In this document: positions 1 to 10,619 of the stretch, one piece after another
Layout of the letters: the number at the start of each line of letters is the position of its first letter
How positions within the stretch are numbered: position 1 is the stretch's first letter
From: Manis javanica
Taxonomy: Eukaryota; Chordata; Mammalia; Pholidota; Manidae
Assembly (NCBI RefSeq): GCF_040802235.1
Contig: NC_133158.1
Location: forward strand, 40,180,001 to 40,244,000
Length of the DNA stretch: 64,000 nucleotides
Direction of reading: 5' to 3'
Translations under genes and position numbers: made by a program
The notes under the pieces: model-generated
Database searches by the model: none
Told to the model about the DNA's origin: nothing
Seen by the model: only the letters and a program-made list of their open reading frames with translations

Positions 1-595
1 GTAAGTTCCTTTACACAGTGGCGCAGAGGAGTTCTCAGTAATCCAGGGCACCTCCAGGCAGGATGCTCAGAGGCCACAGTTGAGCCCCAACTGCCCTGGG
101 CAGCCCCCTAGGCAGAGGCAGGACAGCAGTTTTGGGAGACAAAGACTATATACATGTCCTTTCAGTGCCCATGAAAAAGTAGGCAAGGGAAGGGTCAAGG
201 GCAAAGCAAATAACCAACATTTTACAGAATATTTTCAAATTTCTCATCACCTGTTATTCCCCAAACAGCCCTACTTGGGGAGGCAATCAGGGTAAGTGAA
301 GCCTCTTCCTCAGGGTCAAATAAACCCCACAGAGTAAAAAGATGATGTGTGAGAGCCTCAGCCATTCCACCTCCCACTCCAGCGACCCTCCCAGAGCTCC
401 ATCTGGGCTGTGGCACAGGACACACACATGAGCCCCAGGGTCCTCAGGGTGTGGCACAGAGACACATGTGGACCCTTCCTGAGCATGTCTTCATCCTGCT
501 GGGGACCCTCCTGGCCCTTGGGATAAGGCTGGGGTCATGCCCCACCAGCCCGGGTCACCAGATCACCAGGCCATCCTGTAGTAATTACTGATCAC
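1..595. other. Non-coding stretch, no gene seen
   Basis: No recognisable protein, RNA gene or repeat. The short open frames have no known domain. The window opens with GTAAGT, a perfect splice-donor hexamer, but nothing before it is visible, so it cannot be interpreted. Confidence 0.5.
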
Positions 596-610
596 AGCCC
601 CTTCACTTTC
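596..610. repeat. Target-site duplication of the L1, 3'-side copy
   Basis: The 15-mer AGCCCCTTCACTTTC occurs here and again at 6575-6589, exactly bracketing the minus-strand L1. It is identical in both copies, and the bases outside do not match. A perfect duplication of this length is the hallmark of L1 target-primed reverse transcription and argues for a fairly recent insertion. Confidence 0.95.
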
Positions 611-969
611 TTTTTATTTTATTTTTATTATTATTATTTTTAATTATTTTTATTTTTTTGAAGAACATTATGTTTACTAGGCTCTCCCCTACCCCAAGTC
701 CCCCCCACAAACCCCATTATAGTCACTGTCCATCAGCATAGTAAGATGTTGTAGAATCACTACTTGTCTTCTCTGTGTTGCAAAGCCCTCCCCTTTCCCC
801 CACCCCCCACATTATACATGCTAATCATAATACCCCCTTTCTTCTTCACCACCCTTATCCCTTTCTACCCTCCCATCCTCCCCAGTCCCTTTCCCTTTGG
901 TAACTGTTAGTCCATTCTTGGGTTCTGTGAGTCTGCTGCTGTTTTGTTCCTTCAGTTCTTCTTTTGTTC
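611..969 (-). other. L1 3' UTR and A-rich tail
   Basis: Read on the minus strand, the segment after the ORF2 stop runs to a tail of A runs interrupted by T (plus strand 611-659). It includes a polypurine tract with several G runs (plus-strand C runs at about 684-715 and 787-808). G-rich, quadruplex-prone 3' UTR tracts are a known general property of mammalian L1s. The A/T-interspersed tail rather than pure poly(A) suggests some age. Confidence 0.85.
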
Positions 970-3900
970 TTATACTCCACAGATGAGTGAAATCATTTGG
1001 TATCTGTTTTTCTCTGCTTGGCTTACTTCACTGAGCATAATACCCTCTAGCTCCATCCATGTTGTCGCAAATGGTAGGATTTGTTTTCTTCTTAGGGCTG
1101 AATAATATTCCATTGTGTATATGTACCACATCTTCTTTATCCATTCATCTACTGATGGACTCTTAGACTGCTTCCATTTCTTGGCTATTGTAAATAGTCC
1201 TGCGATAAACATAGGGGTGAATCTGTCTTTTTCAAACTGGAGTGCTGCATCCTGAGGGTAAATTCCTAGAAGTGGAATTCCTGGGTCAAATGGTAAGTCT
1301 ATTTTGAGCATTTTGAGGAACCTCCATATTGCTCTCCACAATGGTTGAACTAATTTACATTCCCACCAGCATTGTAGGAGGGTTCCCCTTTCTCCACAAC
1401 CTCGCCAACATTTGTTGTTTGTCTTTTGGATGGTGGCCATCCTTACTGGTGTGAGGTGATATCTCATTGTGGTTTAATTTGCATTTCTCTGATAACTAGC
1501 GATGTGGAGCATCTTTTCATGTGTCTGTTGGCCATCTGAATTTCTTCTTTGGAGAACTGTCTGTTCAGCTCCTCTGCCCATTTTTTAATTGGATTATTTG
1601 CTTTTTGTTTGTTGAGGAGCCTGAGCTCTTTATATATTTTGATGTCAAGCCTTTATCGGATAAGTCATTTATGAAAATATTCTCCCATACTGTAGGGTAC
1701 TTTTTTGTTCTATTGATGGTGTCCTTTGTTGAACAGAAGCTTTTCAGCTTGATATAGTCCCACTTGTTCATTTTTGCTTTTGTTTTCCTTGCCCAGGGAG
1801 ATATGTTCATGAAGAAGTCACTCATGTTCACATCCAAGAGATTTTTGCCTATGTTTTTTTCTAAGAGTTTTATGGTTTCATGACTTAACATTCAGGTCTT
1901 TGATCCATTTTGAATTTACTTTTGTGTATGGGGTTAGACAGTGATCCAGTTTCATTCTCTTACATGTAGCTATCCAGTTCTGCCAGCACCATCTGTTGAA
2001 GAGGCTGTCATTTCGCCATTGTATGTCCATGGCTCCTTTATCAAATATTAATTGACCATATATGTTTGGGTTAATGTCTGGAGTCTCTAATCTGTTCCAC
2101 TGGTCTGTGCATCTGTTCTTGTGACAGTACCAAATTGTCTTGATTACTATGGCTTTGTAGTAGACCTTGAAGTTGGGCAGTGAGATCCCCGCCACTTTAT
2201 TCTTCTTTCTCAGGATTGCTTTGGCTCTTCAGGGTCTTTGGTGTTTCCATATGAATTTTTGAACTATTTGTTCCAGTTCTTTGAAGAATGTTTTTGGTAA
2301 TTTGATAGGGATTGCATCAAATCTGTATATTGCTTTGGGCAGGATGGCCATTTTGATGATATTAATTCTTCCTAGCCAAGAGCATGGGATGAGTTTCCAT
2401 TTGTTAGTGTCCTCTTTAACTTCTCTTAAGAGTGTCTTATAGTTTTCAGGGTATAGGTCTTTCACTGCTTTGGTTAGGTTTATTCCTAGGTATTTTATTC
2501 TTTTTGATGCAATGGTGAATGGAATTGCTTTCCAGATTTCTCTTCCTATTGGCTCATTGTTAGTATATAGGAAAGCCACAGATTTCTGTGTGTTAATTTT
2601 GTATCCTGCAACTTTGCTGTATTCCGATATCAGTTCTAGTAGTTTTGGAGTGGAGTCTTTAGGGTTTTTTATGTACAATATCATGTCATCTGCAAATAGT
2701 GACAGTTTATCTTCTTCTTTACCAATCTGGATTCCTTGTATTTCTTTGTTTTGTCTAATTGCCGTGGCTAGGACCTCCAGTACTATGTTAAATAACAGTG
2801 GGGAGAGTGGGCATCCCTGTCTTGTTGCCGATCTCAGAGGAAAAGCTTTCAGCTTCTCGCTGTTCAGTATGATGTTGGCTGTGGGTTTATCATATATGGC
2901 CTTTATTATGTTGAGGTACTGGCCCTCTATACCCATTTTGCTGAGAGTTTTTATCATGAATGGATGTTGAATTTTGTCGAATGCTTTTTCAGCATCTATG
3001 GAGATGATCATGTGGTTTTTGTCTTTCTTTTTGTTGATGTGGTGGATGATGTTGATGGATTTTCGAATGTTGTACCATCCTTGCATCCCTGGGATGAATC
3101 CCACTTGGTTGTGGTGTATGATCCTTTTGATATATTTTTGAATTCGGTTTGCTAATATTTTACTGAGTATTTTTGCATCTACGTTCATCAGGGATATTGG
3201 TCTGTAATTTTCTTTTTTGGTGGGGTCTTTGCCTGATTTTGGTATTAGGGTGATGTTGGCTTCATAGAATGAGTTTGAGAGTATACCCTCCTCTTCTATT
3301 TTTTGGAAGACTTTAAGGAGAATGGGTATTATATCTTCTCTGTATGTCTGATAAAATTCCGAGGTAAATCCATCTGGCCCAGGGGTTTTTTTCTTCAGTA
3401 GTTTTTTGATTACCACTTCAATTTCTTTGCTGGTAATTGGCTTGTTTAGATTTTGTGTTTCTTCCTTGGTCAGTCTTAGAAGGTTGTACTTTTCTAGGAA
3501 GCTGTCCATTTCTTCTAGGTTTTCCAGCTTCTTAGCATATAGGTTTTCATAGTAGTCTCTAATAATTCTTTGTATTTCTGTTGGGTCCATCATGATGTTT
3601 CCTTTCTCATTTCTGATTCTGTTGATGTGTGTTGAATCTCCTTTTCTCTTAATAGGTTTGGCTAGAGGCTTATCTATTTTGTTTATTTTCTCAAAGAACC
3701 AGCTCTTGGTTTCATTGATTTTTTCTATTGTTTTATTCTTCTCAATTTTGTTTATTTCTTCTCTGATCTTTATTATGTCCCTCCTTCTGCTGACTTTAGG
3801 CCTCATTTGTTCTTCTTTTTCCAATTTTGATAGTTGTGATGTTAGACTATTCATTTGGGTTTGTTCTTCCTTCTTTAAATATGCCTGGATTGCTATATAC

Positions 3901-4813
3901 TTTCCTCTTAAGACTGCTGTCGCTGCCTCCCACAGAATTTGGAGCTTTGTGTTGTTGTCATTTATTTCCATATATTGCTGGATCTCCATTTTAATTTGTT
4001 CGTTGATCCATTGACTATTTAGAAGCATGTTGTTAAGCCTCCATGTGTTTGTGAGCCTTTTTGCTTTCTTGGTACAATTTATTTCTAGTTTTATACCTTT
4101 GTGGTCTGAAAAGTTGGTTGGTAGGATTTCAATCTTTTGGAATTTACCGCGGCTCTTTTTGTGGCCTAGTATATGGTCGATTCTGGAGAATGTTCCATGT
4201 GCACTTGAGAAGAATGTGTATCCTGTTGCTTTTTGGTGTAGAGTTCTATAGATGTCTATTAGGTCCATCTGTTCTAGTGTGTTGTTCAGTGCTTCTGTGT
4301 CCTTATTTATTTTCTGTCTGGTGGATCTGTCCTTTGGAGTGAATGGTGTATTGAAGTCTCCTAAAATGAATGCATTGCCGTCTATTTCCTCCTTCAGTTC
4401 TGTTAGTGTTTTTTTCACATATGCTGGTGCTCCTGTGTTGGGTGCATATATATTTATAATGGTTATATCGTCTTGTTGGACTGAGCCCTTTATCATTATG
4501 TAAGTCCTTCTTTATCTCTTGTTACTTTCTTTGTTTTGAAGTCTATTTTGTCTGATACTAGTACTGCAACTCCTGCTTTTTTCTCCCTGTTGTTTGCATG
4601 AAATATCGTTTTCTGTCCTTTGACTTTAAGTCTGTGCATGTCTTTGGGTTTGAGGTGAGTCTCTTGTAAGCAGCATATAGATGGGTCTTGCTTTTTTATC
4701 CATTCAGTGACTCTATGTCTTTTGATTGGTGCATTCAGTCCATTTACATTTAGAGTGATTATCAATAGGCATGTAGTTATTGCCATTTCAGGCTTTAGAT
4801 TCGTGGTTACCAA
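970..4813 (-). pseudogene. L1 ORF2 (endonuclease and reverse transcriptase), disrupted
   Basis: Together the pieces have the usual length of L1 ORF2p (about 1,280 codons). The endonuclease part shows the CCLQETHL segment, then ILGDFNTP and SDHKG in the next piece. The reverse-transcriptase part carries the catalytic FADD box at 2685-2696, and the C-terminal part has the cysteine-rich [17 protein letters not shown] segment. Breaks seen: a one-base loss near 4500 that ends the first piece at 4496-4498; an in-frame TGA at 2229-2231; and frameshifts near 1885, 1645 and 1470. The longest unbroken piece is 755 codons (4496-2229) and includes most of the endonuclease and all of the RT core. A full-length protein cannot be made from this copy. 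Many antisense frames over this stretch are shadows. Confidence 0.95.
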
Positions 4814-5096
4814 AGGTTCCAGGTTACTTTCCTTACTATCTAAGAGTCTAACTTAACTCACTTAGTATACTGTTACAAACACAATCTAAAGGTTCTTTTC
4901 TATTTCTCCTCCTTTTTCTTCCTCCTTCATTCTTTATATATTAGGTATCAGATTCTATACCTTTTCTCTATCCCTTGATTGGCTTTGGGGATAGTCAATT
5001 TAATTTTGCATTTGCCTCACAATCACCTGCTCCACCCTCCCTACCATGATTTTACTACCTCTGGTGACAGCTATCCAACCCTAGGAACACTTCCAT
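4814..5096 (-). other. Spacer between L1 ORF1 and ORF2
   Basis: About 280 bp of non-coding sequence separates the ORF1 stop from the first ATG of ORF2. It is longer than the roughly 60-bp spacer of human L1. It is AT-rich with pyrimidine tracts on the plus strand and has no recognisable open frame. Confidence 0.6.
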
Positions 5097-5948
5097 CTAT
5101 AGCAGTCCCTCCAAAATAGACTGCAGAGATGGTTTGTGGAAGGTAAACTCTCTCAGCTTTTGCTTACCTGGAAATTGTTTAATCCCTCCTTCAAATTTAA
5201 ATGATAATCTCGCTGGATAAAGTAATCTTGGTTCCAGGCCCTTCTGCTTCATGGCATTAAATACATCATACCACTCCCTTCTGGCCTGTAAGGTTTCTGC
5301 TGAGAAGTCTGTTGTTAGTCTGATGGGCTTTCCTTTGTATGTGATCTTATTTCTGCCTCTGCCTGCTTTTAACAGTCTGTCCTTATCCTTGATCTTTCCC
5401 ATTTTAATTACTATGTGTCTTGGTGTTGTCTTCCTTGGGTCCCTTGTGTAGGGGGATCTGTGGATCTCCACGGTCTGAGAGACTATCTCCTTCCCCAGAT
5501 TGGGGAAGTTTTCAGCAACTACCTCCTCAAAGAAACTTTCTATCCCTTTCTCTCTCTCTTCTTCTTCTGGTATCCCTATAATGCAAATATTGTTCTGCTT
5601 GGATTGGTCACACAGTTCTCTCAATAGTCTTTCATTTTTAGAGATCCTTTTTTCTCTCTGTGCCTCAGCTTCTTTGTATTCCTCTTCTCTAGTTTCTATT
5701 TCATTTATTGTCTCCTCCACCGTATTCAACCTGCTTTTAATACCCTCCATCGTGTTCTTTAACGATTGGATCTCTGACCTGAATTCATTTCTGAGTTCTT
5801 GGATGTCTTTCCGTACCTCCATTAGGATGTTGATTATTTTTATTTTGAACTCCCCTTCAGGAAGAGTCACGAGGTCCATATCATTTAAATCTTTCTCAGG
5901 AGTTGTATTAACAGTTTTACTCTGGACAAGGTTCCTTTGGCGGTTCAT
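5097..5948 (-). CDS. L1 ORF1 protein, intact frame
   Basis: This unbroken frame of 283 codons encodes the L1 RNA-binding chaperone (ORF1p), which trimerises and coats L1 RNA in cytoplasmic particles. The visible parts are a variable, acidic N-terminus (about residues 1-40), a heptad-like charged coiled coil (about 45-120, rich in E, K, R, L and I), an RRM-type domain starting near NNICIIGIPE and carrying TPRHIVIKM, and a basic C-terminal domain with TYKGKPIRLTTDFSAETLQARREW. Length and order match mammalian ORF1p, which runs from roughly 300 to 370 residues; this one is slightly short. The chosen ATG is the first in frame and lies just after the 5' UTR. Because ORF2 is dead, this gene is a passenger; whether it is transcribed is unknown. 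Confidence 0.93.
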   Translation of the reverse strand: MNRQRNLVQSKTVNTTPEKDLNDMDLVTLPEGEFKIKIINILMEVRKDIQELRNEFRSEIQSLKNTMEGIKSRLNTVEETINEIETREEEYKEAEAQREKRISKNERLLRELCDQSKQNNICIIGIPEEEEREKGIESFFEEVVAENFPNLGKEIVSQTVEIHRSPYTRDPRKTTPRHIVIKMGKIKDKDRLLKAGRGRNKITYKGKPIRLTTDFSAETLQARREWYDVFNAMKQKGLEPRLLYPARLSFKFEGGIKQFPGKQKLREFTFHKPSLQSILEGLL

Positions 5949-6574
5949 ATTTGTATATGGCGCCCTTTAGTGTCCAGAAGCTCTATTCTGGAGCTGCTGA
6001 GCCCCTGAAGCAATGTCAGGGGTTGCAGGGGAGCGGTACTGGGGGTAGGAAAGAACTGTTCCCCGCCTCCTGGCTCTTGTGCCTGTCTCCACTGCCTGAG
6101 CCAGTGGGCTGGGCACACAGGTATGTTTTTGTCCCAGAGCAGCCAGATATGGATCCCTGCTTTCCACAAGCAGCCAGAATCCTAGTCTCCCCAGGAACTC
6201 TGCCTGTATTAACTTTCCAACCTGGTAGTCATGTGAGTCTCATGAAAGCACCGTGAAATGTAGGTTTGTGCTCCCAGCGCAGATCTCCGGAGCTAGGTAT
6301 TCAGCAGTCCCAAGCCTTCCACTCCCTCCCTGCTCCATTTCTTTTCCTCCCGCCAGTGAGCTGGGGTGGGGGAGGGGCTCGGGTCCCGTGGAGCCACAGC
6401 TCTGGTACGTTACCCTGTTCACTGAGGTCTGCTCTTTTCTCCAGGTGTGTACAGTCTGATGCCATCCTCCTTCCTGTTGCTCTCTCAGGATTAGTTGTGC
6501 CAATTAAATTTTCTAATTGTATCCAGTTTTAGGAGGAAGCCTCTGTCTCTCCTCTCACACCGCCATCTTTAATG
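5949..6574 (-). promoter_or_regulatory. L1 5' UTR with internal promoter
   Basis: This region of about 626 bp precedes ORF1 on the minus strand. It is more GC-rich than the rest of the element. A YY1-like AAAGATGGCGG sits within ten bases of its start (plus strand 6560-6570). In known L1s this region carries the internal RNA polymerase II promoter and YY1 positions the start site; activity of this copy is inferred, not shown. Confidence 0.75.
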
Positions 6575-6589
6575 AGCCCCTTCACTTTC
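6575..6589. repeat. Target-site duplication of the L1, 5'-side copy
   Basis: This is the second copy of the 15-mer AGCCCCTTCACTTTC, identical to 596-610. It defines the L1 5' junction at 6574/6575 and shows that the element is not truncated. Confidence 0.95.
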
Positions 6590-8244
6590 AGAGGTATCCC
6601 TGGTCAGGCAGTCACCTGCAAGGCCACCTACGTCAGCAGTAGCGTCCCCAGGTCCAAAGTGAGAGAGGGGCTACAGAGGCCTGCCAGCCACTCAGCTTCC
6701 TCCTCACACCAGGCAGAATGACCACGAGGAACCTGGGTGATCTGTGCCCTCACCCCTTATTTCTGCCACCTGCACTTAGAATCAGTATCTCCCAATTCTC
6801 AGCACCAAGAGGGACTTGGAAAGGAAGGCTGGCTTTCTGGCATGAGGTCCCGGCCCCACCCGAGGCCCAGGGACCGAGGAGACAGCGCTGTTAGGAGTCC
6901 CCGGGGCAGGGCAGCAAGGGTCTGCCAGAGGCCTCACTGTATTGCTGGGGGCTGGCCACATGTGTATCAGGGTCGTGAGGTACGCACGCCTTCTCAAAGA
7001 CTATTACAGGCAACTCCACAAAAGACACCAAGATGAAATTTGAAAATGAGCCAATTTTTGTAATTAACAAGGAGAAGTCAAAGAAAAGAGGCAGGTCTGG
7101 CATGCTCATGGCGTATAACAGTGCCCCTGACCCACCTCTTCCCCCAGAGGCAGGTCTGAGCAGGCATCTAGAGGTGCCTCCACAGGATAGTCCCCACAGT
7201 CATCAAATGCCAGCTCACCTCATTAGCAATTGGGGAAAATGCAGACTGCAGAGAAGCACCACTCTGTCCCTAGGGCACAGTGATGATTAGAAAGAGAACC
7301 TGCAGCATGGATGGGTGGGAGCCCAGCGGCCACCTCAGCAAGGCCAGGGTTTGGCCCTCAAGCAACATGTATCAGGACGGCCACAGCAGTTTTGCTCAGA
7401 ACAGCTCTAAATGCCACACTAATTCCCGGGAGCAGAATGATAGGGTCAAAATGGAACTTACCCACTGCGCTAAATACACTCCGACACCCCAGGCAGCCGG
7501 CAGGCAGGATGACGACCAGGAGGAAACACACACAGGGCAGGCGTGGCCTTTGACTGCGTGTTACAAAGTAAGACCAGGGGGCACACGAGCAGGCGGCCAG
7601 CAGCCCAAAGCCAGACCTGCTGGGAGGCACTGCTGGGCAGGCCCTGTCTGCTCCCTGAGTGGTGGAGGATCCACAGCAGTCGGTCCTGCTGCCCTGCTGT
7701 TTCCAGGCACCTTCCTGTGTGCTCCATGCTCACCAGTGAAAGCACTGACCCTGAGGGTCACTGCTGCAGCGCTGGGAGGGCAGAGCCCCGCCTCGCAGAC
7801 CGGCCTCGGTGCCAGGCAGAGAAACAGGTCCCAGCCCCACACGTGCGCAGGTCTTCCCGAAGGACACAGAGGTAGAGACGCGCACCGCCTGCTGCCACAA
7901 AGCAGGACAGGAATCTGCTCACACAGCACTCCCACGAGATTTGATTGAATGTTTACTATTACACTTTGAAAATAATGGACAAAAAAGGACCTATTCAAAA
8001 TAAAACAAAGCCTGGCAGCAACTATAACTAGACAGAGTAAAGGTGCAATAAATCTTTTACTAGAATTTCTCAAGGGATGGCCATGTGCTTGAACATTTAG
8101 GATTATTCCTCCAGCTGCTTCACATGAGGCATCTGATCACCTATGAATTAAACAGACTCTGTCAGTGACAATCATGTAGTTCAATTCCTGAAGGAAAACT
8201 TAACGAGGCCCCAACAGAGAACAAACTCTGCACTCTGGCCTTAC
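6590..8244. other. Non-coding stretch, no gene seen
   Basis: Moderately GC-rich single-copy-looking DNA. Several open frames of 60-220 codons overlap on both strands between 7280 and 8070. They are proline-, arginine- and cysteine-rich, mutually overlapping, and show no domain. A minus-strand donor-like CTTAC occurs at about 7457-7461, but no convincing exon is attached. Confidence 0.5.
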
Positions 8245-8345
8245 CTGGCTGTCACAAAACAGCTCTCAGCCACCCCATCCTGTGGTCCTGTCTTAGAAAC
8301 CTGGGCTGCCAGGAAATCGTGGCCATTTGTTGGGATGTCTATGTG
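8245..8345 (-). other. Candidate internal exon, unidentified
   Basis: On the minus strand a pyrimidine-rich tract ending in CAAACAG is followed by 101 bp that stay open in one frame. They end at a strong donor, GCCAG|GTAAGG (intron GT at 8244-8243). The open frame starts HIDIPTNGHDF and ends AESCFVTA, and I do not recognise it. The frame stays open upstream through the acceptor to 8699, so the exon is not forced by stop codons. It lies on the strand expected for the gene starting at the 40-kb CpG island. Chance splice signals of this quality are common in 40 kb, so this is only a lead. Confidence 0.2.
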
Positions 8346-10600
8346 CTGTTTGCCAAGTAAGGTGGAAAAGGAATCAATATTTATTTCACAGAATAAGCAG
8401 ATTAACATTTTAAAGTTTGTTTCATGAATGGAAAATGCTAACCATGTCACTCTGAGGAGAATGCCACCACCTTCAGAGACAATTACTGAAAGTGGCTTCT
8501 CATCAAGAAGAAAATTATGCAGAGAAAAGAATCTCACATTTTCTTCAAAACTTGGAAGTGAAAAGGTCGAGTAAAAATAAATGCAAAGCAAACCATTCGA
8601 GCTTCTTTTCTCCCCACACTGGCTAATGGAACAGAAAGTTAAAAATAAGAGGCCTGGACTTTTTGGAGCAAGGGCTGTGGGGTAAAAATACGTGCTCACA
8701 TCTTACTTCCAAAAGAAACTTGACTAGTTCTTAACCCTCTGCAGCTACTCTCAGCTTTTTACTAAATATCTCTAAAGACAGAAGAACAGAGAGACTCCTT
8801 GCAGTATAGCTGAAAACTACGTCCTGACACAACCTCACACACACGATGGTCAACTGCAGAATTGTACAGCCACATTTCGGAAGTAAGTAAACTATTTTTG
8901 CTTGAAACCAGCTTGAGCTGGCTTTTCTGTCACTTGTGCCAAAGGCGTACTAAGAAGCACCAGAACATGGGTCTTAGCCCCAAGGGTGGAAACCACCAAA
9001 AGGTGCACTATTAGGTTAAAAACACAGTCGCCTCTCCAGCCTCAGCCCCCGGGAGGGTGCCCAGGACAGCAGGGCACAGGGGACCTGCTGCTGCCCACAC
9101 ACAGTACAGGTGGCAAGAGAAGTGCTGGAAGGCGAGTGAACAGCCCCCCAGGAGATGGTGAGGGGCGCCTCGCAGCCACCAAGGCAGCTCACAAGTGGGC
9201 TGCTCCTGACACATCCAGTGAGACCACACAGACAGCTCAGCAGTGCCGCGGGGCTTCACAGCCGTGCACACACCCACATGCATGCACATGCGCACAGGAC
9301 ACAGCTGTGCACAGTGCACACTGGCTACTCTCAGGAGCCCAAGCACAGGCAGGCCTGCTCTGCAGCAGGAGGGCAGTGCTGACGGTCCTTTGCTGCAGGC
9401 CACCTGTGTGAACACAAGCAGGCTGCGCACAGCAGCCCTCCCAGAGGGGGCAGAGACATGACGAGGTGACAGGGACGGAGGGCTCAGTGATCCCTGCAGA
9501 CCCACTGGCACGCACAAGGGCAGCTATGACAGACTAGGTAGCAAGACTCCCTTGGTTTCCTTTCTCTTGTCTCCAGTGTCTAATTTTCTACAGCAAAGCA
9601 CACGCTTTCAGAGCATAGGTCAGGGCAGCAACGGCACACGTGAGAGGCAGGAGGTGCGGAGCAAGTGGCAGGCACCAGCACACTCCTGGACCTGCAGTCC
9701 ATACCTCCCGTGGGCGCCCAGCCTGCACAGCTAGCTGCCCACCGCAGCAGTGCAGTGAGCAGACGGACTTCTGTCTAATTTAAAACAGGCACGTGCAGCT
9801 AGTGGCACTGCTTCCCATGTTCCTTTAACTCCTGAAGCCACTTGGGAAGCAGTGACAGCAGCCAGGGGCAGAGAGCACAACCCACTGTCAGCAGAGGGTG
9901 TCTGTCTTAAGACTGTGGTTTCAGGGACAGAAGGTTCCAGTACACCCCTGAGCACAAGGGCCTGGTCCCCACTGCCTGTTCGGGTCCTTCCTCTTCTCAT
10001 CTGACATCTCCAGCCAAGTCCCCAAGTAAGGCCAACACTCCCGGTGCCATCTGCACAGGCTCATCTTGCTGTCCTTGGAGGAGACCCAGCCCCTGGCTGG
10101 CTAGTGGGGCCATGATCACACAGCCCACAGGCAAGTGCCTCCCCAAACCCGTTGATCCATCCAGATACTTGCTCCCCGACACAGCATGAAATCCACGACA
10201 AACACAGAGCCCCACTAAGGGAACAAGGCAGCAGAGTGGAAACCCCTACATTCAGCACACCCAGGTGTAGGGTGAAGCATGAGGCCTGGCGGGAAGGAGA
10301 AATAGCCTGGAGTGACCCGGCAGAGCCAGCGATGGGCCGCAGAGGGCTTCCAGCAGGTGGGAGCACGGGTTCCTAAGTGCCCACTGCCTCGCGCATTTTG
10401 CACTCAGGGCCAGAGAGCTCTTGCTGCTTTCGTTGTAAAATCCACTTCAGAGCACACTGGGCTGTGAGCTCAGAAAGGGACCACCACGAACTTAACGCTC
10501 TCTGTGGAACTGGACAGGCCCCTTGCCTTTACTGGACACATCACTTCCAGGTAAGCACACACATTAGTGACAGCTTTCAGCAGAGCCCTGGAACTTCTGC
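8346..10600. other. Non-coding stretch with a short purine/pyrimidine-alternating segment
   Basis: No gene recognised. Around 9257-9325 the sequence alternates CA, TG and GC dinucleotides, including ACATGCATGCACATGCGCAC, as in decayed dinucleotide repeats. A plus-strand donor match CCAG|GTAAGC lies at 10550/10551, but no coding exon precedes it. Confidence 0.45.
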
Positions 10601-10619
10601 CAGCTTCATGTGTGAGAAA

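Larger units (their letters stand above)
611..6574 (-). mobile_element. Full-length LINE-1 retrotransposon, minus strand
   Basis: This is a complete L1 of about 5.96 kb. In its own direction it has a 5' UTR (6574-5949), ORF1 (5948-5097), a spacer of about 280 bp, a disrupted ORF2 (4813-970), a 3' UTR and an A-rich tail (about 659-611). The element begins within ten bases of an AAAGATGGCGG motif, the YY1-type site found at the 5' end of many mammalian L1s, so it is not 5'-truncated. Perfect 15-bp duplications flank it. ORF2 carries several frameshifts and one stop, so the copy cannot move on its own. The 3' UTR resembles L1s I remember from pangolin DNA; that is recollection, not a search result. 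Confidence 0.97.

Noticed and set aside
1..6. GTAAGT at the very start of the window
   Set aside because: A perfect donor hexamer, but the exon side is outside the window, so nothing can be claimed.
2470..5970. Plus-strand open frames over the L1 (for example 2470-2970, 5500-5970)
   Set aside because: They are antisense shadows of L1 ORF1 and ORF2.
9243..9325. Alternating CA/TG/GC sequence as a Z-DNA or functional element
   Set aside because: Most simply a decayed dinucleotide repeat; too irregular for a confident call.
10500..10556. Plus-strand donor CCAG|GTAAGC
   Set aside because: The preceding open frame has no recognisable protein and the acceptor is unclear; single strong donors are frequent by chance.
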